31,708 nucleotides of DNA from SVTX01 sp045658225 (GTDB taxonomy: Bacteria; Bacillota; Clostridia; Oscillospirales; CAG-272). Below are positions 13,767 through 22,231 of this stretch, one piece after another. The position numbers and the translations under genes were made by a program. The first letter of the stretch is position 1. The number at the start of each line of letters is the position of its first letter. The stretch is taken from positions 1-31,708 of the forward strand of contig JAZOUO010000074.1 in assembly GCA_045658225.1 (NCBI GenBank), in the 5' to 3' direction. Below the pieces are notes generated by a model, which searched no databases, had not been told where the DNA came from, and saw nothing but the letters and a program-made list of their open reading frames with translations.

Positions 13767-14563
13767 ATGAAAAAATCGTATCACTTATTATTGCACTTGT
13801 AATGCTTTGCAGCTGTGTAGGTATATTCGCCGCTTGTAAGCCCGAAGAAGAGGATAGCTTGTAAGCCACTTACGATAAGGCTATAGCAGCTATTGACTAC
13901 GATGCATCAAAGTATACAGACACTCTCGTAGTAGCAATGTCTCCTGACTTCGCTCCTATGGAATTCTACGACACAGCCAAGTCCGGCGACTCTGCTATTG
14001 GTGGCTTTGACGTTATTCTTGCTACGTTTATTGCAAAAGAGCTTGGTATGAAGCTCAAGATTGACCCGATGTCCTTTGACGATTCCATGGCGGCAGTTGC
14101 CTCCAGAAGCGCAGACCTTGCGATCTTCGGCTTCTCTTGGACGGCAGAGCGTGCTGAAACATTCCTTATCTCCGACTACTACGTAGCAGATGAGAATGAA
14201 ACAGAGCAGATCCTTATCACAACAAAGGCAAAGGCTGATCAGTTCAAAGCAGACAAGACAGATTTCTCGGGTCTTAAGATAGGTGCGCAGGGAGGCTCTC
14301 TCCAGCAGCTTCTCGTTGAGGAGCAACTCGTTCCCAACGGAGCAACTCTTGAACTCTTCACAAGCATCAACGATGCTGCAGTAGCTCTCAGCACAGGTGA
14401 TATTGACGCTCTTGCAGTTGCGTACGGTAACGGCGAAGCACTTGCTAAGACAATGGCAGCAGATCTTTACGACACTTGGTACGAAGCTTGCCAGATCTAC
14501 GCCGGGGTTAAGACTCTTGACGAGCTTGACTATGACGATAACGGTAATAAGATCACAGAATAA
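13767..14563 (+). pseudogene. Decayed amino-acid ABC transporter substrate-binding lipoprotein
   Basis: The intact protein would be a periplasmic-type binding lipoprotein of the SBP_bac_3 family. The signal sequence and lipobox (FAAC) can only be read if one A is added to the A6 run at 13770-13775. In that frame translation then meets TAA at 13862-13864, directly after KPEEEDSL, and continues as ATYDKAIAAIDYD. The rest (from about 13937) is open and shows PDFAPMEFYD, GGFDVILATFIAKELG, FGFSWTAERAETFLISDYYV and ALSTGDIDALAVAYGNG. From there it jumps to DLYDTWYEA, which is normally some 30-50 residues later, so an internal deletion is also likely. No permease or ATPase gene is adjacent. Either a pseudogene or, for the first lesion, a base-call error in a homopolymer. 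Confidence 0.8.
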
Positions 14564-14649
14564 ATTATAACAACAGAGCAATTTTTGAAGTGTGTTCTTT
14601 AATAAAAGAATGAATTGTTGACAACAATAAATAAAAAAGGAGAATAGAT

Positions 14650-14880
14650 ATGCAGAAGACAATTTGCGGAAAGCTTTACGATACGGAGAACTCATCCATT
14701 GTAAAAAAGATCACATTTGGGGATTTTGGAGATCCCGAGGGATATGAGGAAACGCTCTACGTGACCGAGGGGGGGAATTATTTTCTCTACACTAACGGCG
14801 GCGAAGATTCCATCTATCCCACTGAGAATATTAAGAGAATGTCTAAAAAGGTTGCTGACGAGTGGCTGTCACAACACTGA
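14650..14880 (+). CDS. Small conserved-looking protein of unknown function
   Basis: A 76-residue soluble protein without signal peptide or membrane segment. It starts KTICGKLYDTENS and contains a Gly/acidic centre (GDFGDPEGYEETLYVTEGG) and a C-terminal helix with SKKVADEWL. The pattern of short beta strands followed by a helix suggests a compact domain. I do not recognise the family with certainty. AAGGAG eight bases before ATG is a strong translation signal, and a terminator follows, so it is probably a real gene. No clear promoter was found in the 86 bp after the pseudogene. Confidence 0.7.
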   Translation: MQKTICGKLYDTENSSIVKKITFGDFGDPEGYEETLYVTEGGNYFLYTNGGEDSIYPTENIKRMSKKVADEWLSQH

Positions 14881-14882
14881 TT

Positions 14883-14936
14883 GACCAGCAAAAATCGCCT
14901 ATAACTCAGAGAAGTTATGGGCGATTTTTGTTGGTC
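14883..14936 (+). terminator. Terminator with arms extended past the T run
   Basis: 17-nt arms (GACCAGCAAAAATCGCC and GGCGATTTTTGTTGGTC, one G-T pair) continue inward as TATAACT/AGTTATG. The left arm begins two bases after the stop codon. The pairing extends beyond the T run, as in the tRNA terminators at 6360-6418 and 6712-6778. Confidence 0.8.
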
Positions 14937-14969
14937 GAGTAAGCTTTATTTGTGTTCAAATAATAACTA

Positions 14970-14998
14970 TTGCAATTTTTCACAAGATGTGTTATAAT
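14970..14998 (+). promoter_or_regulatory. Promoter of the PlsC-type acyltransferase gene
   Basis: TTGCAA (14970-14975), a 17-bp spacer and TATAAT (14993-14998), about 50 bp before the start codon. Confidence 0.75.
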
Positions 14999-15050
14999 TA
15001 GTTCATAAAGTTTACAAAACTAACACAATGTTAACTGCATCGGAGATTTT

Positions 15051-16337
15051 ATGAAAATAAAGCTTATTGAAAAAAGCTACGACGAGGTTATGTCGCTATC
15101 GTCAGAACCCCACAGACTCCCCAAAAAGCCCAATGTTTTTTGGCGGACTGTAATGAAGCTTGCGGGACTGCCTGATCTTTTAAGCACTGAATTTAAGTGC
15201 GAAAAGGTGGGAATGGAGAAGCTTGAGCGAGGACAGGCGTGTCTTATGCTTATGAACCATTCTGCGTTTATCGACCTTGAGATAGCCGCAAGCATACTAT
15301 ACCCCCGACCGTTTGGCATTGTTGCCACGACTGACAGCTTTGTGGGTAAAAATTGGCTTTTGAGACAGATAGGGTGTATTCCCACAAAAAAGTTTGTCTC
15401 GGAGCTGTCTCTTATAAAGGATATGAAGCATGCGCTCGGCAAGGGCTGCTCTGTGGTTATGTTTCCCGAGGCGGGATATACCTTTGACGGACGGACTACC
15501 ACTCTGCCCGACACACTCGGTAAGCTCTGCAAGTTGCTTGACTCACCCGTTGTTGTGACTATAACAAGCGGCGCATTTCTGCGCGACCCGCTTTACAACA
15601 ATCTCCAAAAGAGAAGAGTTAAGGTTTCGGCGAAAATGGAATATTTGCTCTCGCCTGAACAGGTGAGGGAAATGTCCGCTGAGGACATACAGGCTCTGAT
15701 AGAAGAAAAATTCAGCTTTGACGGCTTTGCCGAGCAGCAAAGCAAGAAAATAAGAGTGGCAGAGAATTTCCGCGCAGACTATCTTAACAGAGTGTTATAC
15801 AAATGTCCTCACTGTATGGTTGAGGGCAAAATGCGCGGCGAGGGCGTGACGCTGACCTGCGACGCCTGCGGCAAGCAGTATATTCTTGACGAATACGGAA
15901 GTCTTGCGGCAACAGACGGCGACAGCAAATTTAATCACGTGCCTGATTGGTTTGAATGGGAGCGAGACTGCGTACGCGCCGAGCTTGAGGAGCTTACATA
16001 TTCTATGGATATTCCCGTGGACATTTGTATGGCGATAGATGCAAAAAAGATCTATTCCGTAGGCGAGGGAAGACTTACGCACACCGTGGACGGATTTCAT
16101 CTTACGGGATGCGACGGCAAGCTTGATTATGTTCACACGCCGCAGGCATCTTATAGCATCAACGCCGACTTTAATTTCTATGAGATAGGCGACGTTATAG
16201 CTCTTGGAAATCATAAGGCGATATATTATTGTTTTCCGAAGCAGGACCGCGACGTCGTTGCCAAGGCGAGACTTGCCGCGGAGGAGCTATACAAAATAGT
16301 AATTTCTAAAAAAAGAGAAAAACGCAACGCATCTTAA
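15051..16337 (+). CDS. PlsC-type lysophospholipid acyltransferase with C-terminal zinc ribbon
   Basis: The N-terminal 240 residues form a glycerolphosphate acyltransferase domain: NHSAFID gives the catalytic HX4D (His70, Asp75), and FPEAG at 138-142 stands for the usual FPEG substrate motif. It would acylate a lysophospholipid or similar acceptor at the membrane face. After it comes a four-Cys zinc ribbon (CPHC at 252-255, CDAC at 270-273) and a C-terminal domain of about 150 residues that I do not recognise. The 428-residue length is well above the 200-250 typical of simple PlsC enzymes because of these additions. GGAG eight bases before ATG supports the start. The ribbon suggests a nucleic-acid or protein contact, or only a structural role. 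Confidence 0.86.
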   Translation: MKIKLIEKSYDEVMSLSSEPHRLPKKPNVFWRTVMKLAGLPDLLSTEFKCEKVGMEKLERGQACLMLMNHSAFIDLEIAASILYPRPFGIVATTDSFVGKNWLLRQIGCIPTKKFVSELSLIKDMKHALGKGCSVVMFPEAGYTFDGRTTTLPDTLGKLCKLLDSPVVVTITSGAFLRDPLYNNLQKRRVKVSAKMEYLLSPEQVREMSAEDIQALIEEKFSFDGFAEQQSKKIRVAENFRADYLNRVLYKCPHCMVEGKMRGEGVTLTCDACGKQYILDEYGSLAATDGDSKFNHVPDWFEWERDCVRAELEELTYSMDIPVDICMAIDAKKIYSVGEGRLTHTVDGFHLTGCDGKLDYVHTPQASYSINADFNFYEIGDVIALGNHKAIYYCFPKQDRDVVAKARLAAEELYKIVISKKREKRNAS

Positions 16338-16362
16338 TAATAGCATAATATTTGAGGTGCAT

Positions 16363-16390
16363 AATAAGGTGAGGAAAGCCTCACCTTATT
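16363..16390 (+). terminator. Perfect intergenic hairpin (terminator or processing site)
   Basis: A 12-bp perfect stem AATAAGGTGAGG/CCTCACCTTATT with AAAG loop lies between two plus-strand genes. It has no T run after it, and the next gene's ribosome site starts five bases later, so it may lower rather than stop transcription. Confidence 0.6.
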
Positions 16391-16408
16391 GCTTGGAGAG
16401 GAATTGTT

Positions 16409-16789
16409 TTGAAGGTTGAGGTAAAACAAAAGATAAAGCAAACAGTTAAGAAAATAATCTATTTTCTGCTTAACCCGAAGCTGTTGCTTTGTCTTGGAAT
16501 AGCGTGGATAATTACAAACGGGTGGTCTTATATTATGATGGGTGTGGGAACATTTTGTCAGATGCCGTGGATGATAGCGGTGTCAGGAGCGTATTTGACG
16601 TTTCTTTGGCTTCCCATATCTCCCGAAAAGATTGTGACGGTGGCTATAGCCATAGGTCTTTTGCGCCTTTTATTTTCCAAGGACGAAAAAACGCTTGGCG
16701 TACTTAGGGATACGTTTGAAAACCTAAAAAGCAATATTAAAAGCAAAAAAGCAAAAAGAGCTCAAAAGCGTGCAAGCCGCAAGGCATAA
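16409..16789 (+). CDS. Small membrane protein with basic C-terminal tail, unknown function
   Basis: A 126-residue product with hydrophobic segments at about residues 18-36, 53-70 and 73-90, and a C-terminal tail of about 25 residues rich in Lys and Arg (KSKKAKRAQKRASRKA). I do not recognise the family. The start codon is TTG at 16409: GGAGAGG lies nine bases upstream and no ATG or GTG is available in frame nearby. It follows the PlsC-type gene on the same strand, separated by a hairpin, so it may be weakly co-transcribed with it. A bidirectional terminator follows. Confidence 0.7.
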   Translation: MKVEVKQKIKQTVKKIIYFLLNPKLLLCLGIAWIITNGWSYIMMGVGTFCQMPWMIAVSGAYLTFLWLPISPEKIVTVAIAIGLLRLLFSKDEKTLGVLRDTFENLKSNIKSKKAKRAQKRASRKA

Positions 16790-16792
16790 ACG

Positions 16793-16824
16793 AAAAAAAG
16801 AGAGGCAGTCTGCCTCTCTTTTTT
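16793..16824. terminator. Bidirectional terminator between convergent genes
   Basis: AAAAAGAGAGGCA-GTC-TGCCTCTCTTTTT serves both the plus-strand membrane protein and the minus-strand YitT gene, whose stop overlaps its right edge. Confidence 0.88.
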
Positions 16825-17725
16825 ATTCTTTGTGATGCTCCTCCGATATTTCGAGATGCAGTCTCTCGGACGTAAATCCTCTTCCGCGCACCTCGTTTAT
16901 ATGAGATATGGTTATAAACGCCTCGGGGTCTATTGAATGTATAAGTTCTGTTGCGTTATATAGCTTTCGCGGGGGAATGACGCAAATAATTCCGTCCTGG
17001 TCGCCGCGCAAAAGTCCCGTTTCTATCTTGACCATAGTCACGCCCGCCTCAAGATTTTTCAGAAGCGCAAGACGCACATCCTGAAACTTTTTGGTGACGA
17101 TAAACAGCTGTATCTGTGATTTTCCAAGTATCATTACCTTGTCGAGCAATATGGACTGAAGGACTATAAGAACTATACCTAAGAGAAGATCTTCGGGCTT
17201 GCTGCCACATATCATCTGCGCTCCAAGGACTACTATGTCACATACGTAAACAAGCACGGCAAGCGGAAGGTGAGTCCATTTGTTCAGCATAAGAGCAAAT
17301 ACATCAAGTCCTCCTGTGGACGATCCGACGCGCATTACCATACCGATAGAGATACCGAGGATTGAGCCGCCGAGAATGACAGAAAGCAACTTGTCGTCTG
17401 TGATGTGCTCTATGTTGGGAATTCTTTGCATTATACCAAGGAATATGGGATAGAGTATGGAGCTGACAACTGTCGTCACAAAGAACTTTTTGCCTAGAAT
17501 GAACAGTCCTGCTATAAGAAGTCCGATATTAAGGATAAGAACTATAATTGAGGTCTCAATGGGAATGAACTTGCTGAGCAAAATTCCAATACCCGTAGTA
17601 CCACCCATAAGAATATTTTTAGGAATGATAAACGCCGCAACGCCAAAGGCAAGAATTACGTTTCCTGTTATCAAAAACAGGCTTGTCTGAAGAAGCTTGG
17701 TTATTTTTTTAGATAAAGGCTTCAT
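16823..17725 (-). CDS. YitT family membrane protein (DUF161 + DUF2179)
   Basis: A 300-residue protein with five or six hydrophobic segments in the first 200 residues, including FGVAAFIIPKNILMGGTTGIG and GSSTGGLDVFALML, both of which are strong YitT/DUF161 family marks. A soluble DUF2179 domain follows (about residues 215-290), with GVTMVKIETGLLRGD, ICVIPPRKLY and ITISHINEVRGRGF. Members are widespread in Firmicutes; a transport role is supposed but the substrate is not known. The start at 17725 follows GGAGGTATCTCT. It has its own promoter. Confidence 0.92.
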   Translation of the reverse strand: MKPLSKKITKLLQTSLFLITGNVILAFGVAAFIIPKNILMGGTTGIGILLSKFIPIETSIIVLILNIGLLIAGLFILGKKFFVTTVVSSILYPIFLGIMQRIPNIEHITDDKLLSVILGGSILGISIGMVMRVGSSTGGLDVFALMLNKWTHLPLAVLVYVCDIVVLGAQMICGSKPEDLLLGIVLIVLQSILLDKVMILGKSQIQLFIVTKKFQDVRLALLKNLEAGVTMVKIETGLLRGDQDGIICVIPPRKLYNATELIHSIDPEAFITISHINEVRGRGFTSERLHLEISEEHHKE

Positions 17726-17765
17726 AGAGATACCTCCGTTGTTCAGATGATTTTTGTCGGAAAAT

Positions 17766-17794
17766 ATTATACATAAAAATCAATAGAAAGTCAA
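17766..17794 (-). promoter_or_regulatory. Promoter of the YitT gene
   Basis: On the minus strand, TTGACT (17789-17794), a 17-bp spacer and TATAAT (17766-17771). Confidence 0.82.
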
Positions 17795-17819
17795 TGTGTC
17801 CAAATAAAAATTAAAGGCT

Positions 17820-18782
17820 TTATTTTTTTAGCAGAGGAGCAAAAAATGCTTTAAGCTCGTCTTTGTATTGCTTCATATTCACAGGGAAGCAGAGGCCGTG
17901 TCCCGCGCCCTCTATTGTGACGAGCTTTTTGTAGCTTGAGGCGCAAGCGTTATAATTATCCACGCTCATCTGATGTGGAACGAACTTGTCGTAGTCTCCG
18001 TGAATGAATATAACGGGGAGCTTGCAGGACTTCATCGCATCAATTGGAGATGCTTTCCGAGAGTCAAATTTGCCGAACAGCAAGCCGCCCAGGTGCACGA
18101 AGGGATAGAGAAGGTCGGCGGGGAGATTCATATCTTCCTTCATAACCTTTTTTATAATGTCCTTGCAGGATGTGTATCCGCAGTCTGCGAGTACACCGAT
18201 GACGTTTTTGGGCAGTTCCATAGCCGATGCTATCATAACCGTAGCCGCGCCCATAGATATTCCCGTGATAATGATTTTTACGTCTTTGTCAATATTGTTT
18301 ATCGCAAAATCCACCCATGCAGCGCAATCGCGGCTTTCTTTCGCCCCAAAGGATATGACACTACCGTCGCTCCTGCCTGCTCCGCGATGGTCCACTACAA
18401 GAGCATTGTGACCGAGGTCGTAGCAGCGCGCGATACCTCCGCTGAGATCGCGGTAGGAGTCACCTCTGTATCCGTGAAAAAGTATCTCAAGAGGCGCACC
18501 TTTAAAGTGCTCATAGTATTTTCCCCGCAGAGTCAGACCGTCAAACGAGATAATTTCAACGTCCTTGTGCGGTATGGTCTTTGAGCCGTCCATCCACTCT
18601 ATCATCTGATCGCGGAAGAGCTGATACATTTTCCCCTCGGGAATGGGATATTCCTCTGTATTATTCTCTCTTTTTCTCTTGGGGGAGTAGAAAACTATAT
18701 AAAAACAGACATATGCGGTAATAAGCACCGATATTATGAGCACGCCTAAAACTATCAGCGTTATAAGCAACGGTAATGGCAT
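17820..18782 (-). CDS. Membrane-anchored alpha/beta hydrolase
   Basis: A 320-residue protein with one N-terminal membrane segment (about residues 3-32) and an extracytoplasmic or membrane-bound alpha/beta hydrolase domain. Visible marks are LFHGYRGDS (oxyanion-hole HG), VVDHRGAGRSDG, the nucleophile elbow GISMG with Ser176, HGDYDKFVP with the likely catalytic Asp265, and GAGHGLCF with His295. The family resembles the BAAT/Bem46-like serine hydrolases of Firmicutes; the substrate is unknown. The start at 18782 follows AGAGGT nine bases upstream; an upstream in-frame ATG at 18845 lies before the -10 box and is not used. Confidence 0.88.
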   Translation of the reverse strand: MPLPLLITLIVLGVLIISVLITAYVCFYIVFYSPKRKRENNTEEYPIPEGKMYQLFRDQMIEWMDGSKTIPHKDVEIISFDGLTLRGKYYEHFKGAPLEILFHGYRGDSYRDLSGGIARCYDLGHNALVVDHRGAGRSDGSVISFGAKESRDCAAWVDFAINNIDKDVKIIITGISMGAATVMIASAMELPKNVIGVLADCGYTSCKDIIKKVMKEDMNLPADLLYPFVHLGGLLFGKFDSRKASPIDAMKSCKLPVIFIHGDYDKFVPHQMSVDNYNACASSYKKLVTIEGAGHGLCFPVNMKQYKDELKAFFAPLLKK

Positions 18783-18813
18783 AATATGACCTCTTTTACT
18801 TTCATTCAAGTTT

Positions 18814-18842
18814 ATTTTATCACGGATTTTAGATTTTGGCAA
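18814..18842 (-). promoter_or_regulatory. Promoter of the alpha/beta hydrolase gene
   Basis: On the minus strand, TTGCCA (18837-18842), a 17-bp spacer and TAAAAT (18814-18819), 31 bp before the start codon. Confidence 0.72.
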
Positions 18843-18916
18843 CATATTTTTACTTAAATTATTAACACAGTGGGGACTGAGTATTTAAACGCTCCCAGAT
18901 ATAGGAAAAATTTTTA

Positions 18917-18966
18917 TTGACAAATCGACAAAAATCGACTATAATACACTTATACAACTAAAGTTG
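18917..18966 (+). promoter_or_regulatory. Promoter and likely operators of the tetR-fakA-plsX-fakB-GNAT-acp operon
   Basis: TTGACA (18917-18922), a 17-bp spacer and TATAAT (18940-18945). The spacer holds two copies of AAATCGAC exactly 10 bp apart (18922-18929 and 18932-18939). Ten bases after the -10 box lies a perfect inverted repeat CAACT-AA-AGTTG (18955-18966). Both are good candidate sites for the TetR-type regulator encoded just downstream. Confidence 0.8.
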
Positions 18967-19003
18967 ATTATTTCTGCATAAGTATGTAAAAAAGGAGGCA
19001 CAT

Positions 19004-19555
19004 ATGGATCTTAGAATGGTAAAGACCCGTCGGCAGATAAAGAATGCGTTTTTAAAGCTTCGTGAGAGGCTTATGCCTGAAGACATAAAGGTCAAGGATA
19101 TTTGCGATGCGGCAATGATAAACAAAACCACGTTTTACAATCATTATACGGATTCCATAGCATTGTCAAATGAGATAGATAACGGAGTTATCGATAGCAT
19201 TATTGCTAATTTTTCTGAGTGGAACAAGATTTTTGACGACCCCAGAATGTACGCGAAAAATCTGCTCCTGGCACTTGAGAAAAATTCCGACGAGATAAAG
19301 ACGGTGTTTCGCGGCAAGCAGGGGGTTATGTGCGAAAAGCTGGAGGAAAGACTTTGTCGCATGTGTCAGAGCATAGCAAAGACGGGAGAGGACGTAATGC
19401 TTATGTCCTTTGCGATAGGCGGATTTGTCAGAATAGGCAACGACTATTTGTTTTCAGGCAAAAAATACAGTCTTGATGAGATATCCGAGTACAGCGCAAA
19501 AATGCTTGAAGCACTTATTCGCCAGAAAAACATGTTCTCTCAGGAAATGATGTGA
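19004..19555 (+). CDS. TetR/AcrR-family regulator
   Basis: A 183-residue regulator. The N-terminal helix-turn-helix (about residues 8-52) reads RRQIKNAFLKL, then VKDICDAAMINKTTFYNHYTD, a clear TetR_N signature. The C-terminal part is helical and presumably binds a ligand. It is the first gene of an operon for acyl-phosphate and acyl-ACP formation, 19 bp before fakA. Regulation of its own promoter by a fatty acid or acyl derivative is a reasonable inference but not shown. GGAGG six bases before ATG supports the start. Confidence 0.9.
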   Translation: MDLRMVKTRRQIKNAFLKLRERLMPEDIKVKDICDAAMINKTTFYNHYTDSIALSNEIDNGVIDSIIANFSEWNKIFDDPRMYAKNLLLALEKNSDEIKTVFRGKQGVMCEKLEERLCRMCQSIAKTGEDVMLMSFAIGGFVRIGNDYLFSGKKYSLDEISEYSAKMLEALIRQKNMFSQEMM

Positions 19556-19574
19556 AAGCAAACACGGAGGTATT

Positions 19575-21236
19575 ATGCAAACAAAACAGCTTGACGGAAT
19601 CACATTTCGACGTATTCTCTGCGGCGGAGCCGACGGAATACGTTCAAACATACAAATAATAAACGATCTTAACGTGTTTCCCGTACCCGACGGCGACACG
19701 GGAACTAATATGAGCAGAACCATAGAGAGTGGAATAGCTAAGATTTCCGACCGAGAGGATGTAAGTCTTGGCGATGTGGCAAGTGAATTTTCCCGAGGTT
19801 CGCTTTTTGGCGCGAGAGGAAATTCGGGAGTTATTCTTTCGCAGTTCTTTGCGGGAATGTGCGAGTCGCTCGCAGGCAAGGAGACTGCCACGGCGACAGA
19901 GCTTGCCGAGGCGTACATAGCGGGAGTCAGACGCTCCTATGCGGCGGTTGCAAATCCCGTTGAGGGAACTATACTTACCGTGTTCAGAGAGAGCGCGGAG
20001 TATGCAAAGCGGCATCTTGACGAGAACAGCACCATAGAGGAGTTTTTCTGCCTCAATATAGAGGAAGCTGAACGTTCGCTCCAGAGAACCAAGGAGATAC
20101 TTCCCGTGCTTACCGAGGCGGACGTTGTGGACAGCGGCGGAGCAGGATACGTTTGCATAGCAAAGGGAATGTATGAGTCCTTAAATAGCGGGGCAGAGGT
20201 AAGCTTCAGTGTATCCGAAAGCACCAAGGAGACTACGACAGAGGCAAACTACGATTTGTTCACGTCCGAGTCCACTCTTACCTACGGATACTGCACGGAA
20301 TGTCTTGTGAGACTTCAGGGCGTAAAGGTTGATATTGCGTCATTTGACGAAAAGAAACTTGTCTCAGAGCTTGATTCTCTTGGCTGCGACTCTATAGTTG
20401 CCTTGAAGGATGCGGATATACTCAAAATCCACGCGCACACGCACACACCCAGTGATATTCTTATTCTTTGCCAGAAATACGGCGAGTTTTTGAACGTAAA
20501 GATAGAAAATATGAGCCTTCAGCACTCCGAGAGAGTTGAAAAGCAGGAAAAAAAGGCTAAAAAGCCGCATAAATTCTACGGAGTTGTCTCGGTTGCTACG
20601 GGCGAAGGGCTGACGGCACTTTTTGAGTCGCTTGGAGCTGACGTTGTTATAAACGGAGGGCAGACGGGAAACCCGTCCACACAAGAATTTATGTCGGCGT
20701 TTGACTCACTTGACGTAGACAATATCCTCGTGCTTCCCAATAATAGCAACATAGTTCTGACAGCTCGTCAGGCGGCAGAGCTTTGGGGCAAGGGAAATGT
20801 GCACGTTATTCCCACAAAGACTATTCCCGAGGGATATTCGGCGCTGTCCGTATTCAATCCCACGATTACTGATATTGACGAGCAGATAGCTGACCTTACG
20901 TCTGCAAAGGAAGCGGTAGTATCGGGAGAGATAACAGTCGCGATACGTGATACCGTGATAGGCGGCGTTGAGGTGAAAGAGGGCGAATACATAGGAATTC
21001 TTGACGGTGATATAGTGACATCAACGTCTGATGCGCTTGACGCGCTTTGCCAGATGATAGAGCAGATAGACGACCTTGAGGACCGAGAGCTTATAACTCT
21101 TTTCGTTGGCGCGGGAGTGAATGACGACGACCGCGTAAGAGTGACAGAGGCTCTTGAGGAGAGATTTGACGAGCAAGAATTGCAGGTATATATAAGCGGT
21201 CAGGAAATATACGATTATTTGGTCGCAGTAGAATAA
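19575..21236 (+). CDS. fakA: Fatty-acid kinase catalytic subunit FakA (DAK2/DhaL fold, YloV-like)
   Basis: Phosphorylates a fatty acid held by a FakB (DegV) protein, giving acyl-phosphate. The 553-residue product has the DhaL/Dak2 ATP-binding domain at the N-terminus: NVFPVPDGDTGTNMSRT supplies the Mg-binding Asp residues, and FGARGNSGVILSQFFAG is the following signature. SGGAGYVCIAKGMYESL closes this domain. The C-terminal half is the FakA_C part, with GGQTGNPSTQEF, LVLPNNSNIVLTARQAA and VIPTKTIPEGYSAL. Its likely FakB partner lies two genes downstream. GGAGG five bases before ATG sets the start. plsX follows after 9 bp. Confidence 0.95.
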   Translation: MQTKQLDGITFRRILCGGADGIRSNIQIINDLNVFPVPDGDTGTNMSRTIESGIAKISDREDVSLGDVASEFSRGSLFGARGNSGVILSQFFAGMCESLAGKETATATELAEAYIAGVRRSYAAVANPVEGTILTVFRESAEYAKRHLDENSTIEEFFCLNIEEAERSLQRTKEILPVLTEADVVDSGGAGYVCIAKGMYESLNSGAEVSFSVSESTKETTTEANYDLFTSESTLTYGYCTECLVRLQGVKVDIASFDEKKLVSELDSLGCDSIVALKDADILKIHAHTHTPSDILILCQKYGEFLNVKIENMSLQHSERVEKQEKKAKKPHKFYGVVSVATGEGLTALFESLGADVVINGGQTGNPSTQEFMSAFDSLDVDNILVLPNNSNIVLTARQAAELWGKGNVHVIPTKTIPEGYSALSVFNPTITDIDEQIADLTSAKEAVVSGEITVAIRDTVIGGVEVKEGEYIGILDGDIVTSTSDALDALCQMIEQIDDLEDRELITLFVGAGVNDDDRVRVTEALEERFDEQELQVYISGQEIYDYLVAVE

Positions 21237-21245
21237 GGAGATATT

Positions 21246-22229
21246 ATGGTACAGTATAAAATTGCGATAGACTTAATGGGAAGCGATAACGGACCTGAGG
21301 TACTTATAGAGGGTGCGATAAAGGCGCTTTGTGAGAACATCGACCTTGGAGTTGTGCTTGTGGGCGATGAGAGTGTAATAAAGTCAAAGCTTTCCGAGCT
21401 TGAATATGATACCAAGCGAGTAGAGATAATACACGCAACCGACGTTATAACCAACTACGACGCACCTACGGCTGCCATATACGGCAAGCTTGAGTCTTCT
21501 CTTGTAAAGGGACTTTTGGCACTTGCCCAAAGGGATGACATAGTCGGCATGATAAACGGCGGAAACACAGGCGCGCTTTTGGCGGGTGCTCTCCGCTACG
21601 TGCCTGCAACCGAGCTTAAAAGACCCGCACTCGCGGCGATTCTGCCCGCAGAGAAGGGCGGATTTACCTGCCTTGTTGACACGGGAGCGAACATTGACTG
21701 CACTCCGTCTCAGCTTGTTGACTTCGCGTATATGGGCTCTGACTTTATGAAGACATATTACAGCATCGAAAGCCCCACAGTTGGACTTCTCTCCAACGGA
21801 GCAGAGGAGACTAAGGGAAATAAGCTTGTTAAGGCAACTCACGCACTGCTCAAACAGGAAAGCGACCTCAATTTCATAGGAAATATTGAGGGCAACCGCG
21901 CGCTTTCAGGAGACTGTGATGTTCTCGTGGCAGAGGGCTTTGCGGGCAATCAGGTATTCAAGAACTCCGAGGGAATAGCTCGAAGAATAATCACGGACAT
22001 CGTAAAATACGCAAAGAAAACGGGCAACCCCGAGATAATGAAGCTTGTGCAGTACCTTATGGGAATTTACGACTTCAACTCTCTTGGCGGTGGCATAGTG
22101 CTTGGCGTTGGAAAGCTTATAGTCAAGGTGCGTGGCTCCGCAAACTCGGACACCATTTCCAATACCGTGGGTATGATGCTCAATATGATGAAAAACAAAT
22201 CTTTGTTTGAAGGAAAGGATATCAGATAA
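21246..22229 (+). CDS. plsX: Phosphate acyltransferase PlsX
   Basis: Interconverts acyl-ACP and acyl-phosphate at the membrane face. The 327-residue product shows IAIDLMGSDNGPE at the N-terminus, NGGNTGALLAGA and TGANIDCTPSQLVDFA, and the C-terminal GGGIVLGVGKLIVKVRGSA. In most Firmicutes plsX lies with fapR and fab genes; here it stands between the two fatty-acid kinase components and upstream of an ACP, which makes acyl-phosphate to acyl-ACP exchange its obvious job in this operon. It starts 9 bp after fakA with AAGGAG upstream. The next gene begins two bases after the stop. Confidence 0.95.
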   Translation: MVQYKIAIDLMGSDNGPEVLIEGAIKALCENIDLGVVLVGDESVIKSKLSELEYDTKRVEIIHATDVITNYDAPTAAIYGKLESSLVKGLLALAQRDDIVGMINGGNTGALLAGALRYVPATELKRPALAAILPAEKGGFTCLVDTGANIDCTPSQLVDFAYMGSDFMKTYYSIESPTVGLLSNGAEETKGNKLVKATHALLKQESDLNFIGNIEGNRALSGDCDVLVAEGFAGNQVFKNSEGIARRIITDIVKYAKKTGNPEIMKLVQYLMGIYDFNSLGGGIVLGVGKLIVKVRGSANSDTISNTVGMMLNMMKNKSLFEGKDIR

Positions 22230-22231
22230 TT

